A stretch of DNA of 64,000 nt, taken from Mesorhizobium sp. WSM4306 (GTDB lineage Bacteria; Pseudomonadota; Alphaproteobacteria; Rhizobiales; Rhizobiaceae). Position 1 is the stretch's first letter. Every line of letters begins with the position of its first letter. Of the stretch, positions 18,713 to 27,349 are shown piece by piece. The DNA lies in assembly GCF_007003975.1 (NCBI RefSeq), contig NZ_VFTC01000016.1:1-64000 (forward strand). Reading direction: 5' to 3'. The position numbers and the translations under genes are program-made. A model generated the notes under the pieces. It saw nothing but the letters and a program-made list of their open reading frames with translations, searched no databases and was not told where the DNA came from.

Positions 18713-19879
18713 TCAAACAGTTGTCATCCACTTCGCCAGCCGGTGTGCGGCTTCCTCGAGCTGATCGAGGCGGCGGTGGAAACACAGGCGCAGGAACGCT
18801 TCGCCGCCCGGGCCGAAGGCCGTTCCCGGGGCCAGGCCGACATTGGCCTTGTCGACGATGTCGAAAGCGGCCCGGCGCGGGTCAGTGAGGCCGTCGACCG
18901 TGAAGAACAGATAAAACGCGCCTTGCGGCACGGTGAACCGCGCCTTGCCGGTGGCGCCGATTATGCCGCAGACCAGATCGCGCGCCGCGTGCGCGCGCTC
19001 CACCTGCTCGACGATGAAGGCATCGCCGTGGTCGAGGGCGGCGACCGCGCCGCGCTGCATGAACTGGGCGACACCCGAGGTCGAATACTGGATCAGGTTC
19101 TCGAACACCTGCTGCAGGTCGGGATGGGTCTTGATCCAGCCGATGCGCCAGCCGGTCATCGCCCAATTCTTGGAAAAGGAGTTGACGAACAGGATGCGGT
19201 CTTCCGCGGTCGAAATGTCGAGGAAGGACGGCGCGCGACCATGGCCGTAATGGAACAGCGAATAGATCTCGTCGGCGATGATCCACAGACCCTTTTCGCG
19301 GGCGAGGTCGAGGATCGCCTGCAGCGTTTCCTTGTCGGCGGTCCAGCCGGTCGGGTTGGATGGCGTGTTGACGAACAGCGCCTTGGTGCGCGGCGTCACC
19401 GCAGTCGCTATTTTGTCGACATCGCAGGACCAGCCATTGCCGGACTGGTCGAGCGTGACCGCAACCGGGGTAGCGCCGGAAACACCGGCTGCGGCGGCGA
19501 AATTCGGCCAGGCCGGCGACAGATAGACAACCTCGTCGCCACTGCCGGCGACGGCGGCAAGCGCCAGCTGGATGGCATGCATGCCGGAGCCGGTGGCGAT
19601 GAATTCCTCTTCGGCGAAATTCTTGCCGAAATGCCTGGCATAGTAGCGGGAAAGCGCTTGCCTGAGCTCCGGAATGCCCTTCTGCCAGGTGTAGAAGGTC
19701 TCGCCATTGGCCAGCCCCCGGGCGGCGGCTTCCGAGATGAAGGCAGGCGTCGGCAAATCGCCTTCACCGGCCCAGAGGGGGATCATGCCCTCGCGCGTAC
19801 GGCCGTAATTGACGACGGCGACAATGCCGCTTTCGGGTGCGGCCACGGCTTCGGCGCGCAAGCTATCGATCAAGGTCAT
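18713..19879 (-). CDS. PLP-dependent aminotransferase, class I/II (aspartate-aminotransferase fold)
   Basis: The 388-residue fold-type I aminotransferase carries the NTPSNPTG substrate-binding motif, the ADEIYSLFHYG segment with the Asp that contacts the PLP ring nitrogen, and SFSKNWAMTGWRIGW with the Schiff-base Lys. The C-terminal LRLCFHRR holds the conserved carboxylate-binding Arg. The amino donor cannot be told from sequence. I chose the ATG at 19879 (MTLIDSLRAEAV); the open frame extends upstream through an intergenic hairpin repeat at 19916-20013 and is not likely coding there. Confidence 0.85.
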   Translation of the reverse strand: MTLIDSLRAEAVAAPESGIVAVVNYGRTREGMIPLWAGEGDLPTPAFISEAAARGLANGETFYTWQKGIPELRQALSRYYARHFGKNFAEEEFIATGSGMHAIQLALAAVAGSGDEVVYLSPAWPNFAAAAGVSGATPVAVTLDQSGNGWSCDVDKIATAVTPRTKALFVNTPSNPTGWTADKETLQAILDLAREKGLWIIADEIYSLFHYGHGRAPSFLDISTAEDRILFVNSFSKNWAMTGWRIGWIKTHPDLQQVFENLIQYSTSGVAQFMQRGAVAALDHGDAFIVEQVERAHAARDLVCGIIGATGKARFTVPQGAFYLFFTVDGLTDPRRAAFDIVDKANVGLAPGTAFGPGGEAFLRLCFHRRLDQLEEAAHRLAKWMTTV

Positions 19880-19915
19880 GGACAGGTCCGTTTTGATATC
19901 GAGCGAATGCTCATA

Positions 19916-20013
19916 GAGCGGTTCATCGTTTGAAGGAAACGCCGAACCGCTCCATGTCTTTGTTTTTACGCAATTCCGGACGGAAAACCGTTTCACACTT
20001 TTCCTGGAATTGC
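19916..20013 (+). repeat. rhizobial intergenic hairpin repeat (two stems; constant-loop family, copy 1)
   Basis: The first stem pairs GAGCGGTTC with GAACCGCTC (19916-19952). The second (19970-20013) pairs GCAATTCC with GGAATTGC and GGAAAA with TTTTCC around the loop CCGTTTCACAC. The same loop pattern with different but complementary stems occurs at 32547-32595 (minus orientation) and 45448-45494; a degenerate copy is at 58449-58490. This copy lies in the leader of the aminotransferase gene. Confidence 0.7.
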
Positions 20014-20034
20014 TCTTAGCAGATACGAAAACAG

Positions 20035-20064
20035 AAAACCCCAGCCGCGAACGACCGGGGTTTT
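20035..20064 (-). terminator. intrinsic terminator of mscL
   Basis: On the minus strand AAAACCCC pairs with GGGGTTTT around a 14-base loop, just past the mscL stop codon. The trailing T-run belongs to the stem end, as is common for compact terminators. Confidence 0.65.
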
Positions 20065-20086
20065 GGTCCAGAAATCTGACGTTGGG

Positions 20087-20509
20087 CTATTTCCTGGCGA
20101 GGAGATCGCGAATTTCGGTGAGCAAAGCGACATCGGCCGGCGGTGGAGCAGCCGGGGCGGCGGGCTTCTCGCGCTCAAGCCGCTTGCGCAGGTTGTTCAC
20201 CGCCTTGACCATCAGGAAGATGATGAAGGCGAGGATGAGGAAGTTCAGCGTCGCGGTGATGAAGCTGCCATAGGCAAGGACCGCGCCCTGCCCCTTTGCC
20301 GCATCCAGCGTCGGGGCGTTTACGGCCGAGGAAAGTCCAAGGAAATAGTTGTTGAAATCCAGACCGCCGAAGATCGCGCCGACGATCGGCATGATGACGT
20401 CGTCGACCAGCGAAGTGACGATCTTGCCAAAGGCGGCGCCGATGATGACACCGACGGCCAGGTCCATCACATTGCCCTTGGAAATGAATTCCTGGAACTC
20501 TTTCAGCAT
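20087..20509 (-). CDS. mscL: large-conductance mechanosensitive channel MscL
   Basis: The 140-residue inner-membrane protein opens a wide pore when the membrane is stretched and saves cells from osmotic downshock. It begins [20 protein letters not shown], the canonical N-terminal helix and start of TM1, and a second membrane helix ([20 protein letters not shown]) follows. The C-terminal cytoplasmic helix bears the charged RKRLEREK cluster. The ATG at 20509 has CGGAGGG just upstream; longer frames are artefacts. Length is typical. Confidence 0.96.
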   Translation of the reverse strand: MLKEFQEFISKGNVMDLAVGVIIGAAFGKIVTSLVDDVIMPIVGAIFGGLDFNNYFLGLSSAVNAPTLDAAKGQGAVLAYGSFITATLNFLILAFIIFLMVKAVNNLRKRLEREKPAAPAAPPPADVALLTEIRDLLARK

Positions 20510-20760
20510 TCGACCCTCCGTCTCATGGCAGGCCCGCTGCCGCCGTCCTCCGGCGCCGGCCCGCCATACCATAACAAAAACCTGAGGTTGCAACAGAAGC
20601 AAAAGCGGGAAAAGACCGCTTTCTCCTTACCTCAGGTCACGGGCTCGACAGGGCGGCGCGTCGTGGCAATGCGCCGAAAGCCGCGATGGACTCGACCCCA
20701 AAGCTGTGATTGCGTCTGGGTGGCCGAATGGAAAACCGGCCAAGGAGGGATTTTCGGGCC

Positions 20761-23700
20761 GTGCAGGGCTGGTTCATTGTCATCATTGCCGTCGCCTATG
20801 TGACGCTGCTGTTCGTCATCGCCAGCCTTGGTGACCGGCGCTCGGCGGCTTCCGGGCCCGGCCGTGCCCGGCCCTTCATCTACGCGCTCAGCCTCGCCAT
20901 CTACTGCACGTCCTGGACCTTCTTCGGCTCGGTCGGCCTGTCGTCGGAGCGCGGCCTCGAATTCCTCGGCATCTATACCGGCCCGGTGCTGGTGTTTGTG
21001 TTCGGCTTTCCCTTGCTCAACCGCATCGTGCGGCTGGCCAAGAGCGAGAAGATCACCTCGATCGCCGACTTCCTCGGCGCCCGCTATGGCAAGAGTTTTG
21101 CCGTCTCGGCGATCGCCACGCTGATCGCCACCATCGGGGCGGTGCCCTACATCGCCCTGCAATTGAAGGCGATTTCCGGTTCGGTCGGCCTGATGGTCGA
21201 GCACTATACGGGATCGCCGCCCTCCTTCGACCCGTTCGTCAGCGACATCTCGCTGGTGGTGGCCATGCTTCTGGCACTGTTTGCGGTGCTGTTCGGCACC
21301 CGCCATGCCGATGCCACCGAACACCAGGACGGACTGGTGCTGGCGGTGGCGGTCGAAACCGTGGTCAAGCTCGCCGCCTTCCTGGCGATCGGCCTGATGG
21401 TCACCTTCCTGATCTTCGGTGGGCCGGGCGACATGATCGACAAACTGGCCGAGAACATCCAGGTGCGGCAAGCCATGGGCTACAACACCTCGCTCGCCAC
21501 CTGGCTGGTGCTGACCTGTTTGAGCGGCTTTGCCATCATCATGCTGCCGCGCCAGTTCTACGTCACCATCGTCGAGAACCGCGGCGAGGCCGAATTGCGC
21601 ACCGCGACCTGGGTGTTTCCGCTCTATCTCGTGGCGATCAACCTGTTCGTGCTGCCGATTGCCTTCGCCGGCCTGTCGCTGGTCGGCACCAGGACCAGCA
21701 GCGATCTCTATGTGCTGTCGCTGCCGCTGTTCAGCGGCCATGACGTGCTGGCCATGGCGGCCTTCATCGGCGGCCTGTCGGCGGCGACTGCCATGGTCAT
21801 CGTAGAAAGCGTGGCGCTGTCGATCATGATCTCGAACGATCTCGTCATCCCGCTATTCGTGCGCCGGCTGCTCAAGACCACGACGTCGGAGAACGAGGAC
21901 TGGTCGACACTGATCCTCAATGTGCGGCGCGGCGCGATCTTCATCCTTCTGTTCATCGCCTTCCTCTACTACCGCGAGAGCACCAACGCGGCGCGGCTGT
22001 CGTCGATCGGCCTGATGTCGTTCGCGGCAATCGCCCAGTTTTCGCCGGCGCTGATCGGCGGGCTGATCTGGCGCGGCGCCAACGGCCGTGGCGCTGCACT
22101 GGGCATGGTCGCCGGCATCCTCGTCTGGGGTTACACGCTGCTTTTGCCTTCGCTGTCGGCACCCGACGCCGACATCGTCGTGCAAGGGCTGTTCGGCTTC
22201 GAGGCGCTTCGGCCGCAGGCCTTGTTCGGCACCGTCGCCGAGCCGTTGAACCACGGCGTGCTCTGGAGCCTGTCCGTCAACACGCTGTTTTTTGTCCTCG
22301 GCTCACTGTCGCGCGCGTCGGTGCCGCTGGAGCGCATCCAGGCGTCAATCTTCGTGCCGCGCGAGTCCGGCCCGATGCCCAGCCTGCGCCGCTTCCGCAC
22401 CGCCATTACCGTCAACCTTCTCAAGGACACCATATCGCGCTATCTCGGCGTCGAGCGCACCGAGCGCTCCTTCCAGTCCTTCGAAAGGAGCACCGGCGTC
22501 TCGTTGCACGGCAATGAGCAGGCCAGCATGGATGTCATCCGCTTTTCCGAGCAGCTGCTGGCGAGCGCGGTCGGCTCGTCGTCGGCGCGGCTGATCCTGT
22601 CACTTTTGTTTCGCCGCAACGACCGCGAATCCAAGGATGCCTTCCGCCTGCTCGACGACGCCACCGAGGCGCTGCAGCACAATCGCGACCTGCTGCAGAT
22701 CGCGCTCGACCAGATGGAACAGGGCATTACGGTCTTCGACCGGGATTTCCGCCTGATCTGCTGGAACAGACAATATCGCGCGCTGTTCGACCTGCCCGAC
22801 GAGATGGGCCAGGTCGGCGTCTCGCTCGACTTTATCCTGCGCCATCTGGCCGAGCGCGGCGACATCCCTGCCGACCAGCGTGTGGCGATGCTCAATCGGC
22901 TGACCAGCTTCGTCAGCCCGTGGCAGATGGAATTGAAGACCAGCGGCCGCATCCTGGAACTGCGCTCCAACCCGATGCCGGATGGCGGTATCGTCGCCAC
23001 CTATGCCGACATTTCGGGACGCGTCGAACAGGATCTGGCGCTGAAGCGGGCCAATGAATCGCTGGAGCAGCGGGTCAAGACGCGCACCATCGAACTGACG
23101 CGCGTCAATGAGGAGCTGGCGCAGGCGCAGATGCTGGCCGAGGAGGCCAATCTCGGCAAGACGCGCTTCCTCGCCGCCGCCGGCCACGACATCTTGCAGC
23201 CGCTCAACGCCGCCCGGCTCTACTGCTCGTCGCTGATCGAAAAGGCCGGCAAGGGCCCGGCCGGCAAGGCTGCGGTCAACATCGAATCCTCGCTGGAATC
23301 GGTCGAGACGATCCTGGGCGCCGTGCTCGACATTTCTCGCCTCGACGCCGGCGCCATGAAGCCGGATAACACCGCCTTCCGCCTGGACGGGCTGCTGCGC
23401 CAGATCGGCAACGATTTTCAGCCGCTGGCCGCCGAAAAGAAACTCGACCTGACGATCATGGCCTCGTCGCTCAGCGTCATGACGGACCGCAATCTGCTGC
23501 GCCGGCTGATCCAGAACCTGGTCTCCAACGCCATCAAATACACTAGGCATGGCCGCATCCTCGTCGGTGTGCGACGGCGCGGCGACCTCGCCGAAATCCA
23601 GGTGATCGACACCGGCATCGGCATTGCCGGCGACAAGTTGAACACGGTCTTCAACGAGTTCACCCGGCTCGACGAAGGCGTGCGCGAGGCCGAAGGCCTC

Positions 23701-24249
23701 GGCCTTGGCCTCTCCATCGTCGACCGAATCGCGCGGGTGCTGAGGCTCGAGATCCGGATCTTTTCCTACCCGGGCAAGGGCACGCGCTTTTCCGTCATCC
23801 TGCCGGTTGCCGCCGTGCAGGCGCCGCGGCGCGAAGTTGAGCCCAAAGCGCCTGCCCGCGTCGCGAACTCGCTGGCGGGGCTGCGCGTCATGTGCATCGA
23901 CAATGATGCCCGCATCCTCGACGGCATGCGGCTTTTACTCGAAGGCTGGGGCTGCAGCGTCGGCACATTTTCCGGCTCGGAGGATTTCGCCAGGGCTGAC
24001 ATCCATCGTCCCGACATCGTGCTTGCCGACTATCACCTCGACGGCAGGAGCGGTCTCGACGTGATAGCGCGGCTGCGTGACATCCACGGCCGCGACCTAG
24101 CGGCCGTACTGGTTACCGCCGACCGCTCCACCGAGGTCCGCGCCGCCGCCGCCGCGCTTGACGTGCCGGTGATCAACAAGCCGCTGAAGCCGGCCGTGCT
24201 GCGCTCGATGATGGCAAGGGTCAGGCCGCTGGCTTCGGCGGCGGAATAA
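20761..24249 (+). CDS. sodium/solute symporter fused to PAS hybrid histidine kinase
   Basis: The 1162-residue protein combines transport-like and signalling parts. Residues 1 to about 560 form a sodium:solute symporter (PutP-like) module with about a dozen membrane helices. A PAS domain follows (IALDQMEQGITVFDRDFRLI), then a helical linker and HisKA with the phospho-acceptor in AAAGHDILQP (H809), HATPase_c (NLVSNAIKYT, DTGIGIAG, GLGLGLSIV) and a C-terminal receiver (MCIDNDARIL, phospho-Asp D1090 in IVLADYHLDG). I chose the GTG at 20761, because AAGGAGGG lies about 11 bases upstream and the first helix begins there; an ATG at 20728 is possible. The NarL-type regulator at 25696 is a likely partner. 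The ligand is unknown. Confidence 0.9.
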   Translation: MQGWFIVIIAVAYVTLLFVIASLGDRRSAASGPGRARPFIYALSLAIYCTSWTFFGSVGLSSERGLEFLGIYTGPVLVFVFGFPLLNRIVRLAKSEKITSIADFLGARYGKSFAVSAIATLIATIGAVPYIALQLKAISGSVGLMVEHYTGSPPSFDPFVSDISLVVAMLLALFAVLFGTRHADATEHQDGLVLAVAVETVVKLAAFLAIGLMVTFLIFGGPGDMIDKLAENIQVRQAMGYNTSLATWLVLTCLSGFAIIMLPRQFYVTIVENRGEAELRTATWVFPLYLVAINLFVLPIAFAGLSLVGTRTSSDLYVLSLPLFSGHDVLAMAAFIGGLSAATAMVIVESVALSIMISNDLVIPLFVRRLLKTTTSENEDWSTLILNVRRGAIFILLFIAFLYYRESTNAARLSSIGLMSFAAIAQFSPALIGGLIWRGANGRGAALGMVAGILVWGYTLLLPSLSAPDADIVVQGLFGFEALRPQALFGTVAEPLNHGVLWSLSVNTLFFVLGSLSRASVPLERIQASIFVPRESGPMPSLRRFRTAITVNLLKDTISRYLGVERTERSFQSFERSTGVSLHGNEQASMDVIRFSEQLLASAVGSSSARLILSLLFRRNDRESKDAFRLLDDATEALQHNRDLLQIALDQMEQGITVFDRDFRLICWNRQYRALFDLPDEMGQVGVSLDFILRHLAERGDIPADQRVAMLNRLTSFVSPWQMELKTSGRILELRSNPMPDGGIVATYADISGRVEQDLALKRANESLEQRVKTRTIELTRVNEELAQAQMLAEEANLGKTRFLAAAGHDILQPLNAARLYCSSLIEKAGKGPAGKAAVNIESSLESVETILGAVLDISRLDAGAMKPDNTAFRLDGLLRQIGNDFQPLAAEKKLDLTIMASSLSVMTDRNLLRRLIQNLVSNAIKYTRHGRILVGVRRRGDLAEIQVIDTGIGIAGDKLNTVFNEFTRLDEGVREAEGLGLGLSIVDRIARVLRLEIRIFSYPGKGTRFSVILPVAAVQAPRREVEPKAPARVANSLAGLRVMCIDNDARILDGMRLLLEGWGCSVGTFSGSEDFARADIHRPDIVLADYHLDGRSGLDVIARLRDIHGRDLAAVLVTADRSTEVRAAAAALDVPVINKPLKPAVLRSMMARVRPLASAAE

Positions 24250-24264
24250 TCGCATCGGCCCGTC

Positions 24265-24897
24265 TCAGCGGTGTCCAAGGCTTATGAGGTAGGCGCAGAA
24301 CATGTCGGCCATCGCATCGGCGTAGGCTTCGATCTCCGCGTCGGTGCGGGGGCTGCCGGAAAAATCCCTTCCCACCGAACTCAGCGCAGCCGTGATCAGG
24401 TCGGCGGCAAGGTCCCGGACCGCATCTGAGGCCTCGGGCAGCGCCTCGCGCATGAAGGCCTCGACCGTGCGGTCCGCCATGGCCCTTGCCTCTTGCGTCT
24501 CTGGCGCATCCCGGTAGAGGGGCGCAGCGTCGTTCAGCGCCACGCGCAGCCCCGCCTCTTCGCATTCCGAGCGGATGAAGGCGTGGACCAGGATGCGTAT
24601 CCGTTCGAGCGGCGGCTTTTCGACGTCCTGAAGAATGGCGCACAAAAGGTCGGTCGTCTGCTGCCATTCGTCGCTCTGCAGCCGGAACAGCAGTGCGGCC
24701 TTGTTGGGGAAATATTGGTAGAGCGAACCGACGCTGACGCCGGCCCTTTCGGCAACGCGCGTGGTGGTGAAACGCTGCGCGCCTTCGCTCGCCAGAACCT
24801 GAACAGCAGCTTCCAAAATCGCCGAGATAAGCTCGACCGCACGCGCCTGCTTGGGCTGTTTTCGCGAGGAAATAGAAAGGCTTGGACGTTCGGCCAT
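24265..24897 (-). CDS. TetR-family transcriptional regulator
   Basis: The 210-residue protein has a TetR helix-turn-helix near residues 20-70: AVELISAILEAAVQVLASEG, then FTTTRVAERAGVSVGSLYQYFPNKAAL. The C-terminal half is a helical ligand domain of the TetR_C type (LERIRILVHAFIRSECEEAG). I chose the ATG at 24897; the frame upstream covers the divergent promoter and antisense to the methyltransferase. It is divergent from an O-methyltransferase gene 94 bp away, which it probably controls. It converges with the symporter-kinase gene, with only 15 bp between stop codons. Confidence 0.88.
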   Translation of the reverse strand: MAERPSLSISSRKQPKQARAVELISAILEAAVQVLASEGAQRFTTTRVAERAGVSVGSLYQYFPNKAALLFRLQSDEWQQTTDLLCAILQDVEKPPLERIRILVHAFIRSECEEAGLRVALNDAAPLYRDAPETQEARAMADRTVEAFMREALPEASDAVRDLAADLITAALSSVGRDFSGSPRTDAEIEAYADAMADMFCAYLISLGHR

Positions 24898-24926
24898 GGT
24901 GGTGTCCGGCAATGCGAATTGGAAAC

Positions 24927-24950
24927 CTGAAGGATTATTCGTATTTTCAG
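24927..24950. promoter_or_regulatory. candidate TetR operator in the divergent gap
   Basis: CTGAA and TTCAG form a short inverted repeat 24 bp end to end, centred in the 94-bp gap between the TetR gene and the O-methyltransferase gene. The arms are only five bases, so this is suggestive and rests mainly on position. Confidence 0.25.
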
Positions 24951-24991
24951 CCCGACACAAGAACGCAATGATTTTCGACTGGAGACTTTTC

Positions 24992-25642
24992 ATGACCACC
25001 CTCACCCCGCTTGCACCCCTGCTCGCCCGTCTGTTCAAGGAGGCGGAAGCCGCAACGAGCCCAGCTGCGGCCAGCTTCTCGGGCGACGAGCGGGAACGCC
25101 TGCTGCGCAGCAAGACCGAATATGTCGATTTCTACGGACGGCTGAAGGACCTCTGGCTCGCGGTTTCGCCGGAGACCGGCACGCTGCTCTACATGCTGGC
25201 GCGCAGCAGTGGCGCCCGCGTCATCATCGAGTTCGGCACCTCGTTCGGTATCTCGACGCTCTATCTGGCGGCAGCGCTGAGAGACAATGGCGGCGGCCGC
25301 CTGATCACCACCGAGTTCGAGCCGTCCAAGGTGATGCGGGCCAAGGCCAACCTGACCGAAGGCGGCCTCATCGACCTGGTGGAAGTCCGCGAGGGCGATG
25401 CGCTGCAGACGCTGAGCGCCGATCTCCCCGAAACGATCGATCTCTTGCTGCTCGACGGCGCCAAGGCGATCTACCCGGAGATATTGAGCCTGGTCGAAAG
25501 CCGGCTCAGGCCCGGCGCGCTGGTGATCGCCGACAATGCCGATTTCAGCCCCGAATATCTGGAGCGCGTGCGCGATCCGGCATCGGGCTACATGTCGACG
25601 CCGTTCGGCGACGACGTCGAACTGTCGGTGAAGTTAAGTTAA
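24992..25642 (+). CDS. SAM-dependent O-methyltransferase (class I, catechol-type)
   Basis: The 216-residue protein resembles the O-methyltransferase family 3 fold. It has VIIEFGTSFGISTLYLAAAL as SAM-binding motif I, ITTEFEPSKVMRAKANL as motif II and IDLLLLDGAKAIYPEI with the metal-binding/catalytic Asp region. The substrate is unknown. I chose the ATG at 24992 (MTTLTPLAPLLARLF); the longer open frame overlaps the TetR gene start. It is divergent from the TetR regulator, a common layout for inducible detoxification genes. Confidence 0.85.
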   Translation: MTTLTPLAPLLARLFKEAEAATSPAAASFSGDERERLLRSKTEYVDFYGRLKDLWLAVSPETGTLLYMLARSSGARVIIEFGTSFGISTLYLAAALRDNGGGRLITTEFEPSKVMRAKANLTEGGLIDLVEVREGDALQTLSADLPETIDLLLLDGAKAIYPEILSLVESRLRPGALVIADNADFSPEYLERVRDPASGYMSTPFGDDVELSVKLS

Positions 25643-25695
25643 GGCCGCCGGCGGACTGCTTGGCTGGGATAGAACAAAGCTGAGCGCTCCGGCGC

Positions 25696-26355
25696 TCAGC
25701 CCACCGGCTGCAGCGGGTCGTTGCCGATCTTGGACAGCTGGATCACCGCCTGGGTGCGGCTGTCGACGCCGAGTTTTTGCAGGATGGCCGAGACATGCGC
25801 CTTGACCGTCGCTTCGGAGACGCTGAGCTCATAGGCGATCTGCTTGTTGAGCAGGCCTTCGGCCAGCATGCCGAGCACGCGCGTCTGCTGCGGCGTCAGC
25901 GCCTGCAGCCGCTTGATCAGGTCCGATATTTCGGGGTCGCGCTCGACGCCGAGATCGATGCCGACGGGCGCGGCGATATCGCCAGCCAGCACCGTCTGCA
26001 CAGCGCTGCGGATCTCCTCCATGCTGGCCGATTTCGAGATGAAGCCGGAGGCGCCGAGATCGAGCGCGCGCCGGATGGTCACCGGGTCGTCATGCGCCGA
26101 CACCACCACCAGCGGCACCGCCGGGTGGATACCGCGCAGCGAGATCAGGCCGGACAGGCCACTGGCGCCCGGCATCGACAGGTCGAGCAACACCAGGTCG
26201 ACATCCTCATTGGCCACGACCAGCGCCTTGGCGCTCTCGAAATCGCCGGCCTCATGGATGGCGGCGACATCGCCGACGCCGGCAAGCGCCTCTTTCAGCG
26301 CGCCGCGGAAAAGCGGATGATCGTCGGCGATGACGAAGGTGTAGCCCGACGGCAA
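25696..26355 (-). CDS. NarL/LuxR-type response regulator
   Basis: The 219-residue regulator has a receiver domain (VIADDHPLFRGAL, phospho-Asp D58 in LVLLDLSMPG, Lys in SGFISKSAS) and a C-terminal LuxR-type helix-turn-helix (LTPQQTRVLGMLAEGLLNKQIAYELSVSEATVKAHVSAILQKLGV). The apparent start is a TTG at 26353-26355 with GGGGAGGA four bases upstream on the minus strand. Its nearest kinase is the symporter-hybrid kinase at 20761-24249; such pairs are usual neighbours, but here a TetR/O-methyltransferase pair lies between them. Confidence 0.88.
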   Translation of the reverse strand: MPSGYTFVIADDHPLFRGALKEALAGVGDVAAIHEAGDFESAKALVVANEDVDLVLLDLSMPGASGLSGLISLRGIHPAVPLVVVSAHDDPVTIRRALDLGASGFISKSASMEEIRSAVQTVLAGDIAAPVGIDLGVERDPEISDLIKRLQALTPQQTRVLGMLAEGLLNKQIAYELSVSEATVKAHVSAILQKLGVDSRTQAVIQLSKIGNDPLQPVG

Positions 26356-26457
26356 ATATTCCTCCCCAAATCCCGTTGTTGATTTATCGGCTTCTACGGG
26401 ACCGGACGATTATGCGGCGAAGCGTTCTGTTTTCAAGCGGCAATGGCCGGATGCGGC

Positions 26458-26892
26458 TCAGGTCTTTTGCGAATTGAGCTTGGCGCCGTCGCCATTATCC
26501 TTGTCCATCTCCTTGACGATGCCCATGAAGCCACGCATGAAGCGCTCCATGTAGTTCATCGTCTTGTCGAAATCCTCCTCGCTCGGCAATTTCGATTCGA
26601 GGCGGGCGGACAGCGAATTCTCCAGCTTGGTGACGCGCTCGTCCATGGCCTTCATCGAGGCCTGCAAACGGTCGACCTCGTCCTGGAAGGCGGCACGTTC
26701 GTCGGCGGCCATCTTGCAGACGAGCTGGCCGGACCGTTCCTCGCAGATCGACATGGCGCCGGTCTGCGTGTCCATGCGGACATAGCCGTTGGCCGATTTT
26801 TCCAGCCGGTAGCGATCGGTCTCCTCGGACCAGGCCGATGCCGCGACCAGCGAGACCAGTGCGGCGGGGATCAGTATGTGCTGCAGACGCAT
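26458..26892 (-). CDS. exported coiled-coil protein of unknown function
   Basis: I do not recognise a family. The 144-residue product has a signal peptide (MRLQHILIPAALVSLVAASAW, likely cut near residue 22), a short region with two Cys residues (SICEERSGQLVCKMAADE) that could form a disulfide in the periplasm, then a heptad-rich helix (residues about 65-100) and an acidic/basic tail. The ATG at 26892 has GGAGGATGGAAC directly upstream. It is divergent from the DUF952 gene with about 105 bp between starts. Confidence 0.7.
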   Translation of the reverse strand: MRLQHILIPAALVSLVAASAWSEETDRYRLEKSANGYVRMDTQTGAMSICEERSGQLVCKMAADERAAFQDEVDRLQASMKAMDERVTKLENSLSARLESKLPSEEDFDKTMNYMERFMRGFMGIVKEMDKDNGDGAKLNSQKT

Positions 26893-26998
26893 GTTCCATC
26901 CTCCACGAGCCAGTGTATAAGAGCCTATCACAGCTTTGCGCCGTAAATGCGGAAGAGTTGCCCTTCCCCGCATGATCGGTTCGGACTATAGCCCAGCC

Positions 26999-27349
26999 AT
27001 GTCACAGATTATCTACAAGATCGCGCCCGCAGCGCTTTGGCGCGAAGCCGAGAAAAACGGCCGCTTCACCGGCGCTCCGATCGATATCGCCGACGGCTTC
27101 ATCCATTTCTCCACCGCAGACCAGGCCAGGGAGACAGCGGCGAAGCACTTTGTCGGCCAGACCGATCTGCTGCTGGTCGCCATCGACGGCGCCCGGCTGG
27201 GCGAGGCGCTGAAATACGAGGTCTCGCGCGGCGGCGCGCTGTTTCCGCATCTCTATGGCGTGCTCGACATGAGCGCCGTGCTGTGGGTGAAACCATTGCC
27301 GCTCGGCGCCGACGGCGTGCATCAGTTCCCTGAGATGGAGGGGCAATGA
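26999..27349 (+). CDS. DUF952 family protein
   Basis: The 116-residue protein matches DUF952: IIYKIAPAALWREAEKNGRFTG at the N-terminus and the GFIHFSTADQARETAAKHF motif, with FPHLYGVLDMSAVLWVKPLP near the end. The family is small and soluble and its biochemical role is unknown to me; some members are related to RNA 2'-phosphotransferase/ADP-ribosyl folds. Its ATGA overlap with pyrD indicates cotranscription and translational coupling, an arrangement I associate with Rhizobiales. Confidence 0.85.
   Translation: MSQIIYKIAPAALWREAEKNGRFTGAPIDIADGFIHFSTADQARETAAKHFVGQTDLLLVAIDGARLGEALKYEVSRGGALFPHLYGVLDMSAVLWVKPLPLGADGVHQFPEMEGQ

Noticed and set aside
18599-19933. 444-codon open frame on the plus strand
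   Set aside because: It is antisense to the PLP aminotransferase gene and begins inside the RIME pair.
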